Source of the DNA: Neobacillus sp. PS3-34
GTDB lineage: Bacteria; Bacillota; Bacilli; Bacillales; Cytobacillaceae
NCBI RefSeq assembly: GCF_030915465.1
Contig: NZ_CP133267.1
Coordinates: 4,835,527-4,899,526 of the forward strand
DNA length: 64,000 nt
Reading direction: 5' to 3'
Positions 57,055 through 64,000 of this stretch are shown here, in pieces. The notes under the pieces were generated by a model that had not been told where the DNA came from, searched no databases, and saw only the letters and a list, made by a program, of their open reading frames with translations. The translations under genes and the position numbers were made by a program. Every line of letters begins with the position of its first letter. Positions within the stretch are counted from its first letter, which is position 1.

Positions 57055-57992
57055 TTGATACATACACTAGATATTAAAAGCCAAAACTTACACGGAACAT
57101 TTAGTAAGGATTATCAACCCATTTTGACCATCGATTCAGGGGATTCTATCAGGTTATCAACACCTGATATTCAATGGGGATACTCAAAGTCAAAGGAAGA
57201 AGAACGAGTTATTTTTCAATCGAGAGAGAATGAGGCAAAGCCTGGTCACCCAATGATCGGACCTATTGCGATTCGCAGCGCAAAACCTGGTATGGTTTTA
57301 GAAGTTAAATTGAATGATATTGTCCCAGGATGGTATGGACGAAATTGGGCAGGCGGTATACAGAATTGGCAAAACACGCAGCTTGGATTAACGGAGGTAG
57401 AGAAAGTTCAACTAGATTGGGAATTTAATACAATGACTAATACTGGTTCATGTACAATTGGGGAAAATAAATTCCATGTCGGACTCCAGCCCTTCATTGG
57501 TTTAATGGGAGTTGCTCCTGCGGAACCTGGCGTGCACCCAACACCTCCTCCACGTTATTGCGGTGGGAATATTGACTGCAAGGAACTAGTAAGAGGAAGT
57601 AGTCTGTTTTTACCGATTTCTGCAGATGGAGGCCTCTTTCAATTGGAGATGGTCACGCTGCACAAGGAGATGGGGAAGTTTCCGGTACTGCCATAGAGTG
57701 TCCAATGGATTTGGTCGATATTACTTTAATAGTTAGGGATGATATACAACTAAAAATGCCAAGAGCCCATACTCCTTCTGGCTGGATTACATTTGGCTTT
57801 AATGAAGATTTAAATATTGCCACCGCTGTGGCTCTTAATGAAATGGTTGAGCTTATAAAGGAGTTTTACACTATCGGGAAGGCTGAAGCATTAGCACTTG
57901 CCAGTGTTGCAGTTGATCTGCGAATTACACAAGTTGTTAACGGAGTTAAAGGCGTTCATGCTATCTTACCTCATGGGTCTATAAGGAAATAA
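57055..57992 (+). CDS. acetamidase/formamidase, frameshifted in this sequence
   Basis: An FmdA/AmdA-type amidase of about 312 residues that hydrolyses short amides to ammonia and the acid. Part one contains PGHPMIGPIAIRSAKPGMVL, PGWYGRNWAGGIQNWQ and HPTPPPRYCGGNIDCKEL. Part two contains ECPMDLVDITLIVRDDIQLK. Between them one extra G at 57645-57646 would restore LGDGHAAQGDGEVSGTAIEC, the most conserved motif of the family. The TTG start is 8 nt from AAGGAG. It is divergent from the M14 peptidase gene, so both may use nitrogenous substrates. Confidence 0.85.
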
Positions 57993-58033
57993 ACATAAAT
58001 TCTTTACCTTTTCCACCACAGAGCAAAAAAATA

Positions 58034-58083
58034 ATGTGCCTGACCCTCGATATGTTTTCACATGAAACGAGGTCAGGCACAAT
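58034..58083. terminator. bidirectional terminator / repeated GTGCCTGACC hairpin
   Basis: GTGCCTGACCCTCG...CGAGGTCAGGCAC between the convergent acetamidase and GDSL genes. The GTGCCTGACC phrase also occurs near 37892, where AAAAAAAGTGCCTGACCAGC starts a looser dyad. Confidence 0.7.
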
Positions 58084-58095
58084 GTCTTTTCATTA

Positions 58096-58842
58096 TTATT
58101 TACTCAATGCTTTTAAACCAGCTTCAGCAATCTTTTTATGTCCGGCCAGCGTCGGGTGAATGTCATTTGTTAATACGTATTTTGCTTGATTTTCACCGAA
58201 GGCTGTAAATGCGTCTGCAAGTAAAACGTTTTTAAGCTGCAGATTGGCAACATCAACTAATTGTTTCACTTGTGCATTGAGAGCCGGGAGTACATTCAAT
58301 GCTACATAATGAAGTGGATCATTCAATTGGAATGGGTTGTAGAAGTTGTATACGACAATAGGTGCATCGCTTATTTTTCTTATTTCTGCCACTGTTGCAG
58401 ATAGGTTTGAAAAGACTTTGCTGCTACCAATGTATTGCATTAAATAATAATTTAATAACTGCGGATTTCCATTGCTTGCCGCATATGCCTGTTTTAAGGC
58501 TGCTAATAAATCATTGTTGCCAATATTAAGAGTGATAAAGGTTGCTTGTCTGACGTTTTCACGGAAAAGCGTGTCGTTTTGCAGCTTTGCTAATAAACCA
58601 TCCGTTTTTAAACCGGGAATACCCAGGTCACTAACCTGCATATTTGTTAAGTACCCCATAAAGTAAGGAAAAGCGTCTTTAGAAGGTCCGGCAGTATTGT
58701 CACCCAGATTGTATCCGTATGGAATGGAATCTCCTAAAGCTACTAGTGACCTTTTATTTTGTTCACTTATTGCAAATGCTGAGGTGGTAAAGACTAAACT
58801 GACTGCTAACAGCAACAAAAAAGATTTAAAGATTTTTTTCAA
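58096..58842 (-). CDS. secreted SGNH/GDSL hydrolase
   Basis: A 248-residue exported esterase/lipase-like enzyme. Signal peptide 1-24 (cut after AFA), then LVALGDSIPYGYN (block I, nucleophile Ser), GIPGLKTDG, LNIGNNDLL (block III with Gly and Asn oxyanion residues) and NDIHPTLAGH (block V with Asp and His). All catalytic residues are present. Likely acts on esters outside the cell. AGGGAGGG precedes the ATG. Confidence 0.93.
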   Translation of the reverse strand: MKKIFKSFLLLLAVSLVFTTSAFAISEQNKRSLVALGDSIPYGYNLGDNTAGPSKDAFPYFMGYLTNMQVSDLGIPGLKTDGLLAKLQNDTLFRENVRQATFITLNIGNNDLLAALKQAYAASNGNPQLLNYYLMQYIGSSKVFSNLSATVAEIRKISDAPIVVYNFYNPFQLNDPLHYVALNVLPALNAQVKQLVDVANLQLKNVLLADAFTAFGENQAKYVLTNDIHPTLAGHKKIAEAGLKALSK

Positions 58843-58967
58843 TCAAAAACCCTCCCTTTGTATTAGAAACAACTTAATTATAGATTCCAACATTTAAGAA
58901 AGGTGTCACAATGTGGGAGGTTGGTACTATTTATTATAGTATGATTTTCCTAAGAAATACCCTGGAA

Positions 58968-59287
58968 TTATTTATAATTAACCTTAGGACTCCAATCTTT
59001 ATTTCCTTCAGGCAGAAGTTCAAATAGAGACCAAATACTGCAATAATCATCCCCAGGGCCAAACGCTGCTTTTGTATAGTGCTTAATTTCTCCATCATCA
59101 TTTTTAATTAAGACAGATACACCTTGAAGTGGATATCCCCTCTCATCCTTAAACCCTTGATCTTCTTTAAAAGTGGTTCCTTCTGAAGATGCACACTTGA
59201 ATGCCCATCCCCTGCTCTTTGAAAACTGGCCAGTGTCTCGTATTGATCTGGACTTATTAAAACGAAGGAAGCTCTGTTTTCAATATG
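58968..59287 (-). pseudogene. C-terminal remnant of a DUF899 thioredoxin-like protein
   Basis: RGWAFKCASSEGTTFKEDQG, the AAFGPGDDYCSIWSLFELLP motif and the tail PKVNYK match the end of DUF899 proteins. A preceding frame (ENRASFVLISPDQYETLASF) supplies the next-upstream part. The two are joined if one A is added to the A4 run at 59222-59225. The frame is closed by a stop upstream at 59288, so the first half of the gene is missing and this is a true fragment. Confidence 0.6.
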
Positions 59288-59434
59288 CTATGTGTTATTA
59301 AGTATTTTTTTGAATTCATTTTGCTAAAAGTCATGCTTCTGTTCTAAACTTATCAAAAATAAAGCATTCAACCTATTTTCACCTATATTTGAATACAATA
59401 CCTAAGAACTTTTGAAATAAATATTTCCATTTAT

Positions 59435-59599
59435 TTATCTTGTTTTAGATAAAAGTGCTTGAACAAGGGGGAATAATTCTGTAAGTTCAACTAACCTAAC
59501 AGTTCCATGATTGCTAATTTCGCAGTATCCACTATCATAAATATAATAAATGGTATATATTTCTGATTCAAACAATACTTTATCACCATTAGCTAGCAT
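59435..59599 (-). CDS. small hypothetical protein (54 aa)
   Basis: MLANGDKVLFESEIYTIYYI is followed by YDSGYCEISNHGTVRLVEL and a helical end. It has AAAGGGAG 8-9 nt before the ATG. The sequence looks like a compact beta-rich domain with a C-terminal helix, of the kind found as small stand-alone Bacillus proteins. No family recognised. Confidence 0.6.
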   Translation of the reverse strand: MLANGDKVLFESEIYTIYYIYDSGYCEISNHGTVRLVELTELFPLVQALLSKTR

Positions 59600-60008
59600 C
59601 AAAAACACTCCCTTTATCTACCTACAAAATAATGATAAGGCGGATGCTTAGAGAAGTAAATTGGAGTTATTGTGAAGGATTAATCAGTATAAATAATAGA
59701 ATAGAATGCAATATGGTAGTAATAAAGTGGTAATTCATAATAAATTTTTCAAGGTATGACCATAAATAGCCAATAGAATAGGCCAATGGTCGCTTTGCCG
59801 TCTAATAAAATTACCCCAAATTATTCTGGGTCTTTGATTCAATCGCCACCTTTTCATCCCAATAGCAATATCTTATAATGACTTTAATACATGCGTTAGA
59901 ATGGGATAACTTAATCAATCGTTATGTGTTTAAGTACGAGCATAGATAAGTTTCCTCGGAAATATTTGAATTTTTAGAATATAATATAAAATAAAAGGAG
60001 TGAAGAGT
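59600..60008. other. intergenic
   Basis: AT-rich sequence between divergent genes. I see no further ORF, RNA or strong dyad. AAAAGGAG near its end is the ribosome site for the next gene. Confidence 0.4.
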
Positions 60009-60539
60009 ATGAATTTACAATACGAGGTTATTCCTGAAGAAAAAATTGAATACTGCAGAGATCTATGTAATGAACTCATGGCCTTTCAAAAATCTAAATC
60101 TTACATAACACCTGAATTGTTTGACAACATGAATTTTGACACGCGGATGATTCCTTCATTAAAAAGTGCAATACATAATTATATTGTCGTAGTTAAAGAT
60201 GAAGATAACATAGTAGGTTATGTATATTCAAATATCTCTCCAAAAGAAACCTATTCAAATGATTTTGCTACATTCTTTGACCTTTCTTCAGTTAGTAAAA
60301 AGAATGTCGGCTGTTTATCCCAATTTTATATTAAAGAAGGCTACAGACAATATGGGGTTGGTTCTACCCTTTTCAATATGTCAATGAAGTGGTTGAAACA
60401 ATTTGATGATATCGAAAATTATTTTATCTTTGTCTCAAATGGCAATGAAGACGCCTTGGAGTTCTATAAACGCAAGGGTTTTTCTGTAAGCCATGACATA
60501 TTAGATGGTTTTATAACCGTTTTACGCAACAAAAAATAA
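60009..60539 (+). CDS. GNAT family N-acetyltransferase
   Basis: About 176 residues; the acetyl-CoA loop is LSQFYIKEGYRQYGVGSTLF, preceded by VGYVYSNISPKE and followed by NEDALEFYKRKGFSVSHDIL. The ATG at 60009 is 8 nt from AAAAGGAG, so an in-frame GTG at 60000 is not used. Substrate unknown. Its own terminator follows. Confidence 0.88.
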   Translation: MNLQYEVIPEEKIEYCRDLCNELMAFQKSKSYITPELFDNMNFDTRMIPSLKSAIHNYIVVVKDEDNIVGYVYSNISPKETYSNDFATFFDLSSVSKKNVGCLSQFYIKEGYRQYGVGSTLFNMSMKWLKQFDDIENYFIFVSNGNEDALEFYKRKGFSVSHDILDGFITVLRNKK

Positions 60540-60543
60540 GTTT

Positions 60544-60586
60544 AAAAAGCGTCCACTGTAGGCCATACAGTGGACGCTTTTTTTGG
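60544..60586 (+). terminator. terminator
   Basis: AAAAAGCGTCCACTGTA, GGCCA, TACAGTGGACGCTTTTTTT immediately after the acetyltransferase gene. Confidence 0.92.
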
Positions 60587-60754
60587 GGTGAGAAATAGAT
60601 TTTCGATTCAGTATTTTACTAAAACGATAGTATAATAAATTAACAAAAATATTTGAAATTGTCTTATATTCTCACAAATGTGACATTTTAATTTCAAAAT
60701 GGTATTATATGGGTTATCTACTAATTTATTCTACTAATCTTGAAAGGATTCGTT

Positions 60755-61699
60755 ATGAAAATTCTACTTCGTTTAATAAGCAGTTTCGTTCTTTGGATTA
60801 TCATGGCAGTAGTTATTATTTTAATCGTGCTGCTCCCAAGAGACATGCAATCCCATCGGGTAGGCATGGAAGATGTCATGTCCTACCACTTCACCTGGTC
60901 AGGCTATAAACATAATATTGTTGATTATTTTGAGAATGTTAAAAAAGAGAAAAGTCTTGGGAAAACTGTCGCTAATGAACCCGTTGAATGGGAACTTGTC
61001 CATTACGGATTTAGAAGCATCGTCATTATTGTACCAGCACTTTTCCTTAGTATTGTGATTGGTATTTATAAAGGGATTTTTGATTACCGGCGCAATCGCG
61101 GATTATGGAAAATACTCGGTGAAGGAACGACTTGGATTGGGCAATCCGTTCCGGACTTTTTTATCATTTTAATTATTGAAACGATTATTTCCTTAACTAT
61201 CCATCGTGTTTATCCGCATCTTCAATTATACGGTTATGCACATTGGTACAATATCTTCCTGCCGATTATCTTCTTATCGTTTTATCCTGCTTCTGTCATT
61301 GCGGGTTTCACGACTCAGGCACTGAAGGAAGAGGATGAAAAAGATTACATTCTGACAGCCAGGGCAAAGGGTTTGTCAGAAAAAATCGTGCTGCGGAGCC
61401 ATATTCTTCGCAATTGCGTGCCAAAGCTCCTTCATCACTTTATGCCCATCACATTAACATTGCTTTCTTCCATGTTCTTAGTGGAAATGCTGACACTGTA
61501 TCGAGCCATGGGAAGCAGATTGATGGAAGCCGTAAAAATGAAAGAGACCATTTCATCAGCGGCCAAATCAATGCCAATTGATACTTCGGCTGCCATATGC
61601 TTTAGTTTAGCTTTCATGCTGCTGCTTTTAATTACTCAATGGATAAGCCTTGCTTTAAAATACTACCTAGTCCCGGCAAGTAAGGAGGAACAATCATGA
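60755..61699 (+). CDS. dipeptide/oligopeptide-type ABC permease (OppB-like)
   Basis: About 314 residues, six hydrophobic helices. WIGQSVPDFFIILIIETI and the loop DYILTARAKGLSEKIVLRSH (EAA-like, ARAKG) are typical of OppB/DppB. Unusually, the N-terminal periplasmic loop is long and divergent (about 25-85). GAAAGGATT precedes the ATG at 60755. It overlaps the next permease gene by 4 nt (ATGA). No ATPase or binding protein is encoded nearby in the window. Confidence 0.88.
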   Translation: MKILLRLISSFVLWIIMAVVIILIVLLPRDMQSHRVGMEDVMSYHFTWSGYKHNIVDYFENVKKEKSLGKTVANEPVEWELVHYGFRSIVIIVPALFLSIVIGIYKGIFDYRRNRGLWKILGEGTTWIGQSVPDFFIILIIETIISLTIHRVYPHLQLYGYAHWYNIFLPIIFLSFYPASVIAGFTTQALKEEDEKDYILTARAKGLSEKIVLRSHILRNCVPKLLHHFMPITLTLLSSMFLVEMLTLYRAMGSRLMEAVKMKETISSAAKSMPIDTSAAICFSLAFMLLLLITQWISLALKYYLVPASKEEQS

Positions 61700-62697
61700 A
61701 AAGAGTACCCTACTTATGGATTGGTATTATCGGAACCAGTATTCTGGCGATTATTTTTATCTTTGGACCTTATTTACCTAACGTCGATCCTAAAATTAAA
61801 GAACATTACCATATTTTAGGACCAGGCGGTAATTTGGATTTTATCCTGCCACCTTATCCACCTTCCGAACGATTCCCTTTAGGAAGTGACTCTAAAGGAA
61901 GGGATATATACAGCGCACTGATTATCGGAACGCGGGAAACGTTATTGAATGTGGGAGCGATTTCCCTTTTCACCTTCTTATTGGCCATTCCATTCGGGGT
62001 TGGTGCATCCCATATACGGTTTTTAAGAACTTTGCTTGACGGCTGGAATTTTCTTTTTGCGAGGATACCTGTATTTTTCTTTATTGTATTATTAACTACG
62101 ATTCCTTTCTTTGTTTTTTCCCATCAGCGTCCCTTCTGGATGGTTACGCTCATCATTGTATTAGAGCTTGGGAAAGTCGCAGAGTTTGTACGGAAAACCG
62201 TTACAGAAATACAGCAAACCACCTATTACGATGCTGGTATCGTCTCGGGGACAAAAATTTGGGGACTTTGGAAATGGTATTATTGGCCGGGTTGCTTTTC
62301 CCAATGGCTCTCGTATTTTATCCAGCATATGGCAATGATGCTATTTTTACTAGGGCAATTAGGCTTTTTTAGTATCTATGTTTCCCAGCGTTTTGAACAG
62401 ATTAAGGGTGGAGTTGCGCATGTTTTCACCATGTATGGACTTGTTAATACCTCGATTGGCTGGCCAACCTTCTTAGGCCGCACGTTTCTTGATATTTACT
62501 TTTGTCCCTGGGTGCCAATTGAAGCATGTATCGTTATCACACTCACGATTTTCTCATTCATCGCTTTAGGCAAAGGAATCCTGCAATATTCATTATTAAA
62601 GCAAAAGGGAATGATTTATCGTAAGGAAAGCGGTTCTATTATGGATCGTTTCTCCTTTAAGTTTTTATTTAAAAAGGAAAGTGAAATATCAAAATAG
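61696..62697 (+). CDS. dipeptide/oligopeptide-type ABC permease (OppC-like)
   Basis: A 333-residue partner permease with N-terminal helix, the FPLGSDSKGRDIYSALIIGT motif (OppC GTDxxGRD), and helices through the C-terminus. The EAA loop region (YYDAGIVSGTKIWGLWKWYY) is degenerate: the Gly is kept but the usual AARALGAS is not. Translationally coupled to the OppB-like gene. It presumably borrows an ATPase from elsewhere, or is a specialised transporter. Confidence 0.85.
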   Translation: MKRVPYLWIGIIGTSILAIIFIFGPYLPNVDPKIKEHYHILGPGGNLDFILPPYPPSERFPLGSDSKGRDIYSALIIGTRETLLNVGAISLFTFLLAIPFGVGASHIRFLRTLLDGWNFLFARIPVFFFIVLLTTIPFFVFSHQRPFWMVTLIIVLELGKVAEFVRKTVTEIQQTTYYDAGIVSGTKIWGLWKWYYWPGCFSQWLSYFIQHMAMMLFLLGQLGFFSIYVSQRFEQIKGGVAHVFTMYGLVNTSIGWPTFLGRTFLDIYFCPWVPIEACIVITLTIFSFIALGKGILQYSLLKQKGMIYRKESGSIMDRFSFKFLFKKESEISK

Positions 62698-62707
62698 ATA
62701 TTAATGA

Positions 62708-62736
62708 GAAGATCTAGCTTACTAGCTAGATCTTTT
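62708..62736 (+). terminator. terminator of the permease pair
   Basis: AGATCTAGCT, TACT, AGCTAGATCTTTTTCTG. Confidence 0.85.
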
Positions 62737-62794
62737 TCTGTGTATTTCGAGTGGAATACTAATATTTTCTTGAGTATCCTACCTCTTTCGACAG

Positions 62795-62822
62795 TAAAAA
62801 AAGAGCCAAAAGGCTCTTGATG
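62795..62822 (-). terminator. terminator of SRPBCC gene
   Basis: Minus strand: AAGAGCC, TTTT, GGCTCTTTTTTTAC, directly after the stop at 62826. Confidence 0.85.
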
Positions 62823-62825
62823 GGT

Positions 62826-63260
62826 TCACTTCACTATTCCAGCTCTCAAATTAGGAATGCCAAATTCCAAATAACCCTTTAAGCAGGTTAGCATGTATAC
62901 CCAACCTTCTTTATTATCTAACAGATTATTTATGAGATTATCATCCTTTTCATTAAAGCCTTCTTCGTTTACTTCTATAATGGTATTTGAAGGATCCAAC
63001 TCTTTCAGTGTAATCGTGACAACATGTCCGTCTCCGGTTGTCCCCCATTGGAAAACGATTTTTCGATTTTCCTCGATTTCCAATACTTTTATGTCCACCT
63101 CTGCATTGTATTCATCATATCTCAACGTAATAGTTTTGCCTTGTTCCCATCTTCCAGATCCAGATGAAAACCAATAATTGGACATTTTCACCGGGTCTAT
63201 AAGAGCTTCAAATACAGCATCAGCAGGCTTAACTATTTTAAATTTCGTCAGGTTGTTCAT
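62826..63260 (-). CDS. SRPBCC/AHSA1 domain protein
   Basis: A 144-residue START-like protein (FKIVKPADAVFEALIDPVKM, NYWFSSGSGRWEQGKTITLR, WVYMLTCLKGYLEFG) with a complete C-terminal helix. It binds a hydrophobic small molecule by family analogy. Upstream lies a promoter almost identical to that of the arsR-SRPBCC operon at 37.8 kb, but only a 20-codon stub stands where the regulator would be. It therefore seems to have lost its own ArsR gene and may be controlled in trans by the other one. Confidence 0.9.
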   Translation of the reverse strand: MNNLTKFKIVKPADAVFEALIDPVKMSNYWFSSGSGRWEQGKTITLRYDEYNAEVDIKVLEIEENRKIVFQWGTTGDGHVVTITLKELDPSNTIIEVNEEGFNEKDDNLINNLLDNKEGWVYMLTCLKGYLEFGIPNLRAGIVK

Positions 63261-63286
63261 ACTAAATCAACTCTCTTTCGTTTTTA

Positions 63287-63346
63287 GAAAGAACTATAAT
63301 TGTTCCATGGTTTCAAAACATAAGTGATCAGTGAAACTTTATCCAT
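63287..63346 (-). pseudogene. 20-codon stub in place of an arsR gene
   Basis: MDKVSLITYVLKPWNNYSSF begins like the SRPBCC-linked ArsR regulators (MDNVFKALAD at 37821) and has GGAGGT before the ATG, but stops after 20 codons. It could be a deletion remnant or a short leader peptide. Confidence 0.45.
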
Positions 63347-63352
63347 ACCTCC

Positions 63353-63382
63353 ATTATATGCAACCATTTAGATGCATGTCAA
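63353..63382 (-). promoter_or_regulatory. promoter near-identical to the arsR promoter at 37.8 kb
   Basis: TTGACA (63377-63382), 18-nt spacer with ATGCATC...GGTTGCA, TATAAT (63353-63358). The spacer and flanks agree with 37828-37857 at all but three or four positions. Confidence 0.85.
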
Positions 63383-63486
63383 GAATGGTTGGTTTACAGC
63401 TGATTTTCTTTTCGGGGAGTTTAAGTAGGGAAGATTTATTTGAAAAAAATGAATATATTTTCCAATAAAAGGATGTATAAATGTGT

Positions 63487-63512
63487 TATGATCTATATAG
63501 ATAGTGCTATCT
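63487..63512 (+). promoter_or_regulatory. -10 box and palindromic operator candidate
   Basis: TATGAT (63487-63492) followed by AGATAGTGCTATCT (63499-63512), a palindrome around TG, ahead of a GGGGGG ribosome site. It could bind a dimeric regulator at the start of transcription. Confidence 0.4.
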
Positions 63513-63526
63513 AGGGGGGATTTTAG

Positions 63527-63919
63527 ATGGAACACGAATTAAAAGAGTTAATTAAAAAGGCTGACCTTGCCATAAAGAATGAAGATTTTGATACATTGAT
63601 GAATTACTATACAGATGATGCCATTTTAGTTGTAAAACCTGGAACGATTGCAAAGGGAAAAGATGAAATTAAAAAAGCGTTTATTGCCATTGCAAAATAC
63701 TTCAATAACAGTATTGTCCCAACACAGGGAGAAATGATTATTTTAGAAGCAGGTGAAACTGCATTGGTTTTATCCCATACATTTCTTGAAGCCGTTAAAA
63801 AAAGTGATTCGGAGTATTCAATGGATAGAAGGGCAACATATGTATATAAGAAAAATTCACAAGGCGAATGGCTGTGTGCAATTGATAACTCATCTGGTAC
63901 AGAATTAATCAATAAATAG
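63527..63919 (+). CDS. SnoaL/DUF4440-type NTF2-like protein
   Basis: A 130-residue NTF2-fold protein: [20 protein letters not shown], then [12 protein letters not shown] and [17 protein letters not shown]. The cone-shaped fold binds small hydrophobic ligands and occurs in isomerases and stress proteins. A strong AGGGGGGA ribosome site and a possible operator lie upstream. Reaction unknown. Confidence 0.88.
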   Translation: MEHELKELIKKADLAIKNEDFDTLMNYYTDDAILVVKPGTIAKGKDEIKKAFIAIAKYFNNSIVPTQGEMIILEAGETALVLSHTFLEAVKKSDSEYSMDRRATYVYKKNSQGEWLCAIDNSSGTELINK

Positions 63920-64000
63920 ACATTAATAGTTTGTGAATAAATGTACTTTAGAGTGCGTTAGTTTAATAAGGATCTGGAATGCAATAAAGAAAACTCGCCA

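Overview
The window is AT-rich chromosomal DNA of a spore-forming Bacillaceae member (Bacillus/Neobacillus-like). The evidence is a set of recognisable Bacillus-type genes (rph, yabR, yfmM, dbpA/yxiN, a YlbC-like CAP protein, a SleB-type cortex-hydrolase homologue, a cold-shock gene), strong GGAGG-type ribosome sites, GTG/TTG starts and U-tailed terminators. There are no rRNA genes, tRNA genes, CRISPR arrays or prophage modules.

Layout. 0.4-5.2 kb: acetyltransferase, then a BlaI-type repressor / M56 sensor protease / secreted GH3 hexosaminidase set behind a 19-bp perfect inverted-repeat operator; sensor and hexosaminidase carry the same DUF4309-type domain. 6.4-8.8 kb: M3 oligopeptidase and a DUF3888 protein. 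8.8-13.5 kb: decayed group II intron sequence, then rifampicin phosphotransferase (rph). 13.6-20 kb: small proteins, a divergent PRPP synthetase paralogue, and a polar amino-acid (glutamine-type) ABC importer. 20-24.2 kb: a large membrane protein of unknown function, ABC-F protein YfmM and a HEAT-repeat protein. 24.3-33.7 kb: an accessory stretch of small unknown genes, broken genes, an IS110 remnant and many copies of a dispersed intergenic repeat. 33.8-46 kb: metabolic and stress genes (two luciferase-like monooxygenases around a cold-shock gene, DinB proteins, an ArsR/SRPBCC pair, threonine aldolase, cell-wall hydrolase, hydroxyacid dehydrogenase, trans-sulfuration enzyme, methyltransferase, nucleotidyltransferase). 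46-64 kb: a large secreted subtilase with C-terminal repeats, CAP and NERD proteins, DbpA helicase, an M14 carboxypeptidase divergent from an acetamidase, GDSL hydrolase, an orphan OppBC-type permease pair, and a second SRPBCC gene behind an almost identical promoter.

Three sequence-level themes stand out. (1) Two unrelated-looking intergenic arrays (37.99-38.42 kb and 51.79-52.12 kb) share one geometry: 52-bp units made of a 10-7-10 hairpin plus a 25-nt linker. (2) A dispersed intergenic repeat with a core like GCACCCGTTAGTTGAATAA occurs about twenty times, densest at 24.5-33.6 kb, and the group II intron 5' ends sit inside it. (3) At least nine otherwise intact genes are each broken by what looks like one missing base in a short run of identical bases. 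That pattern fits base-calling error better than gene decay, so those genes are given as CDS with a note.
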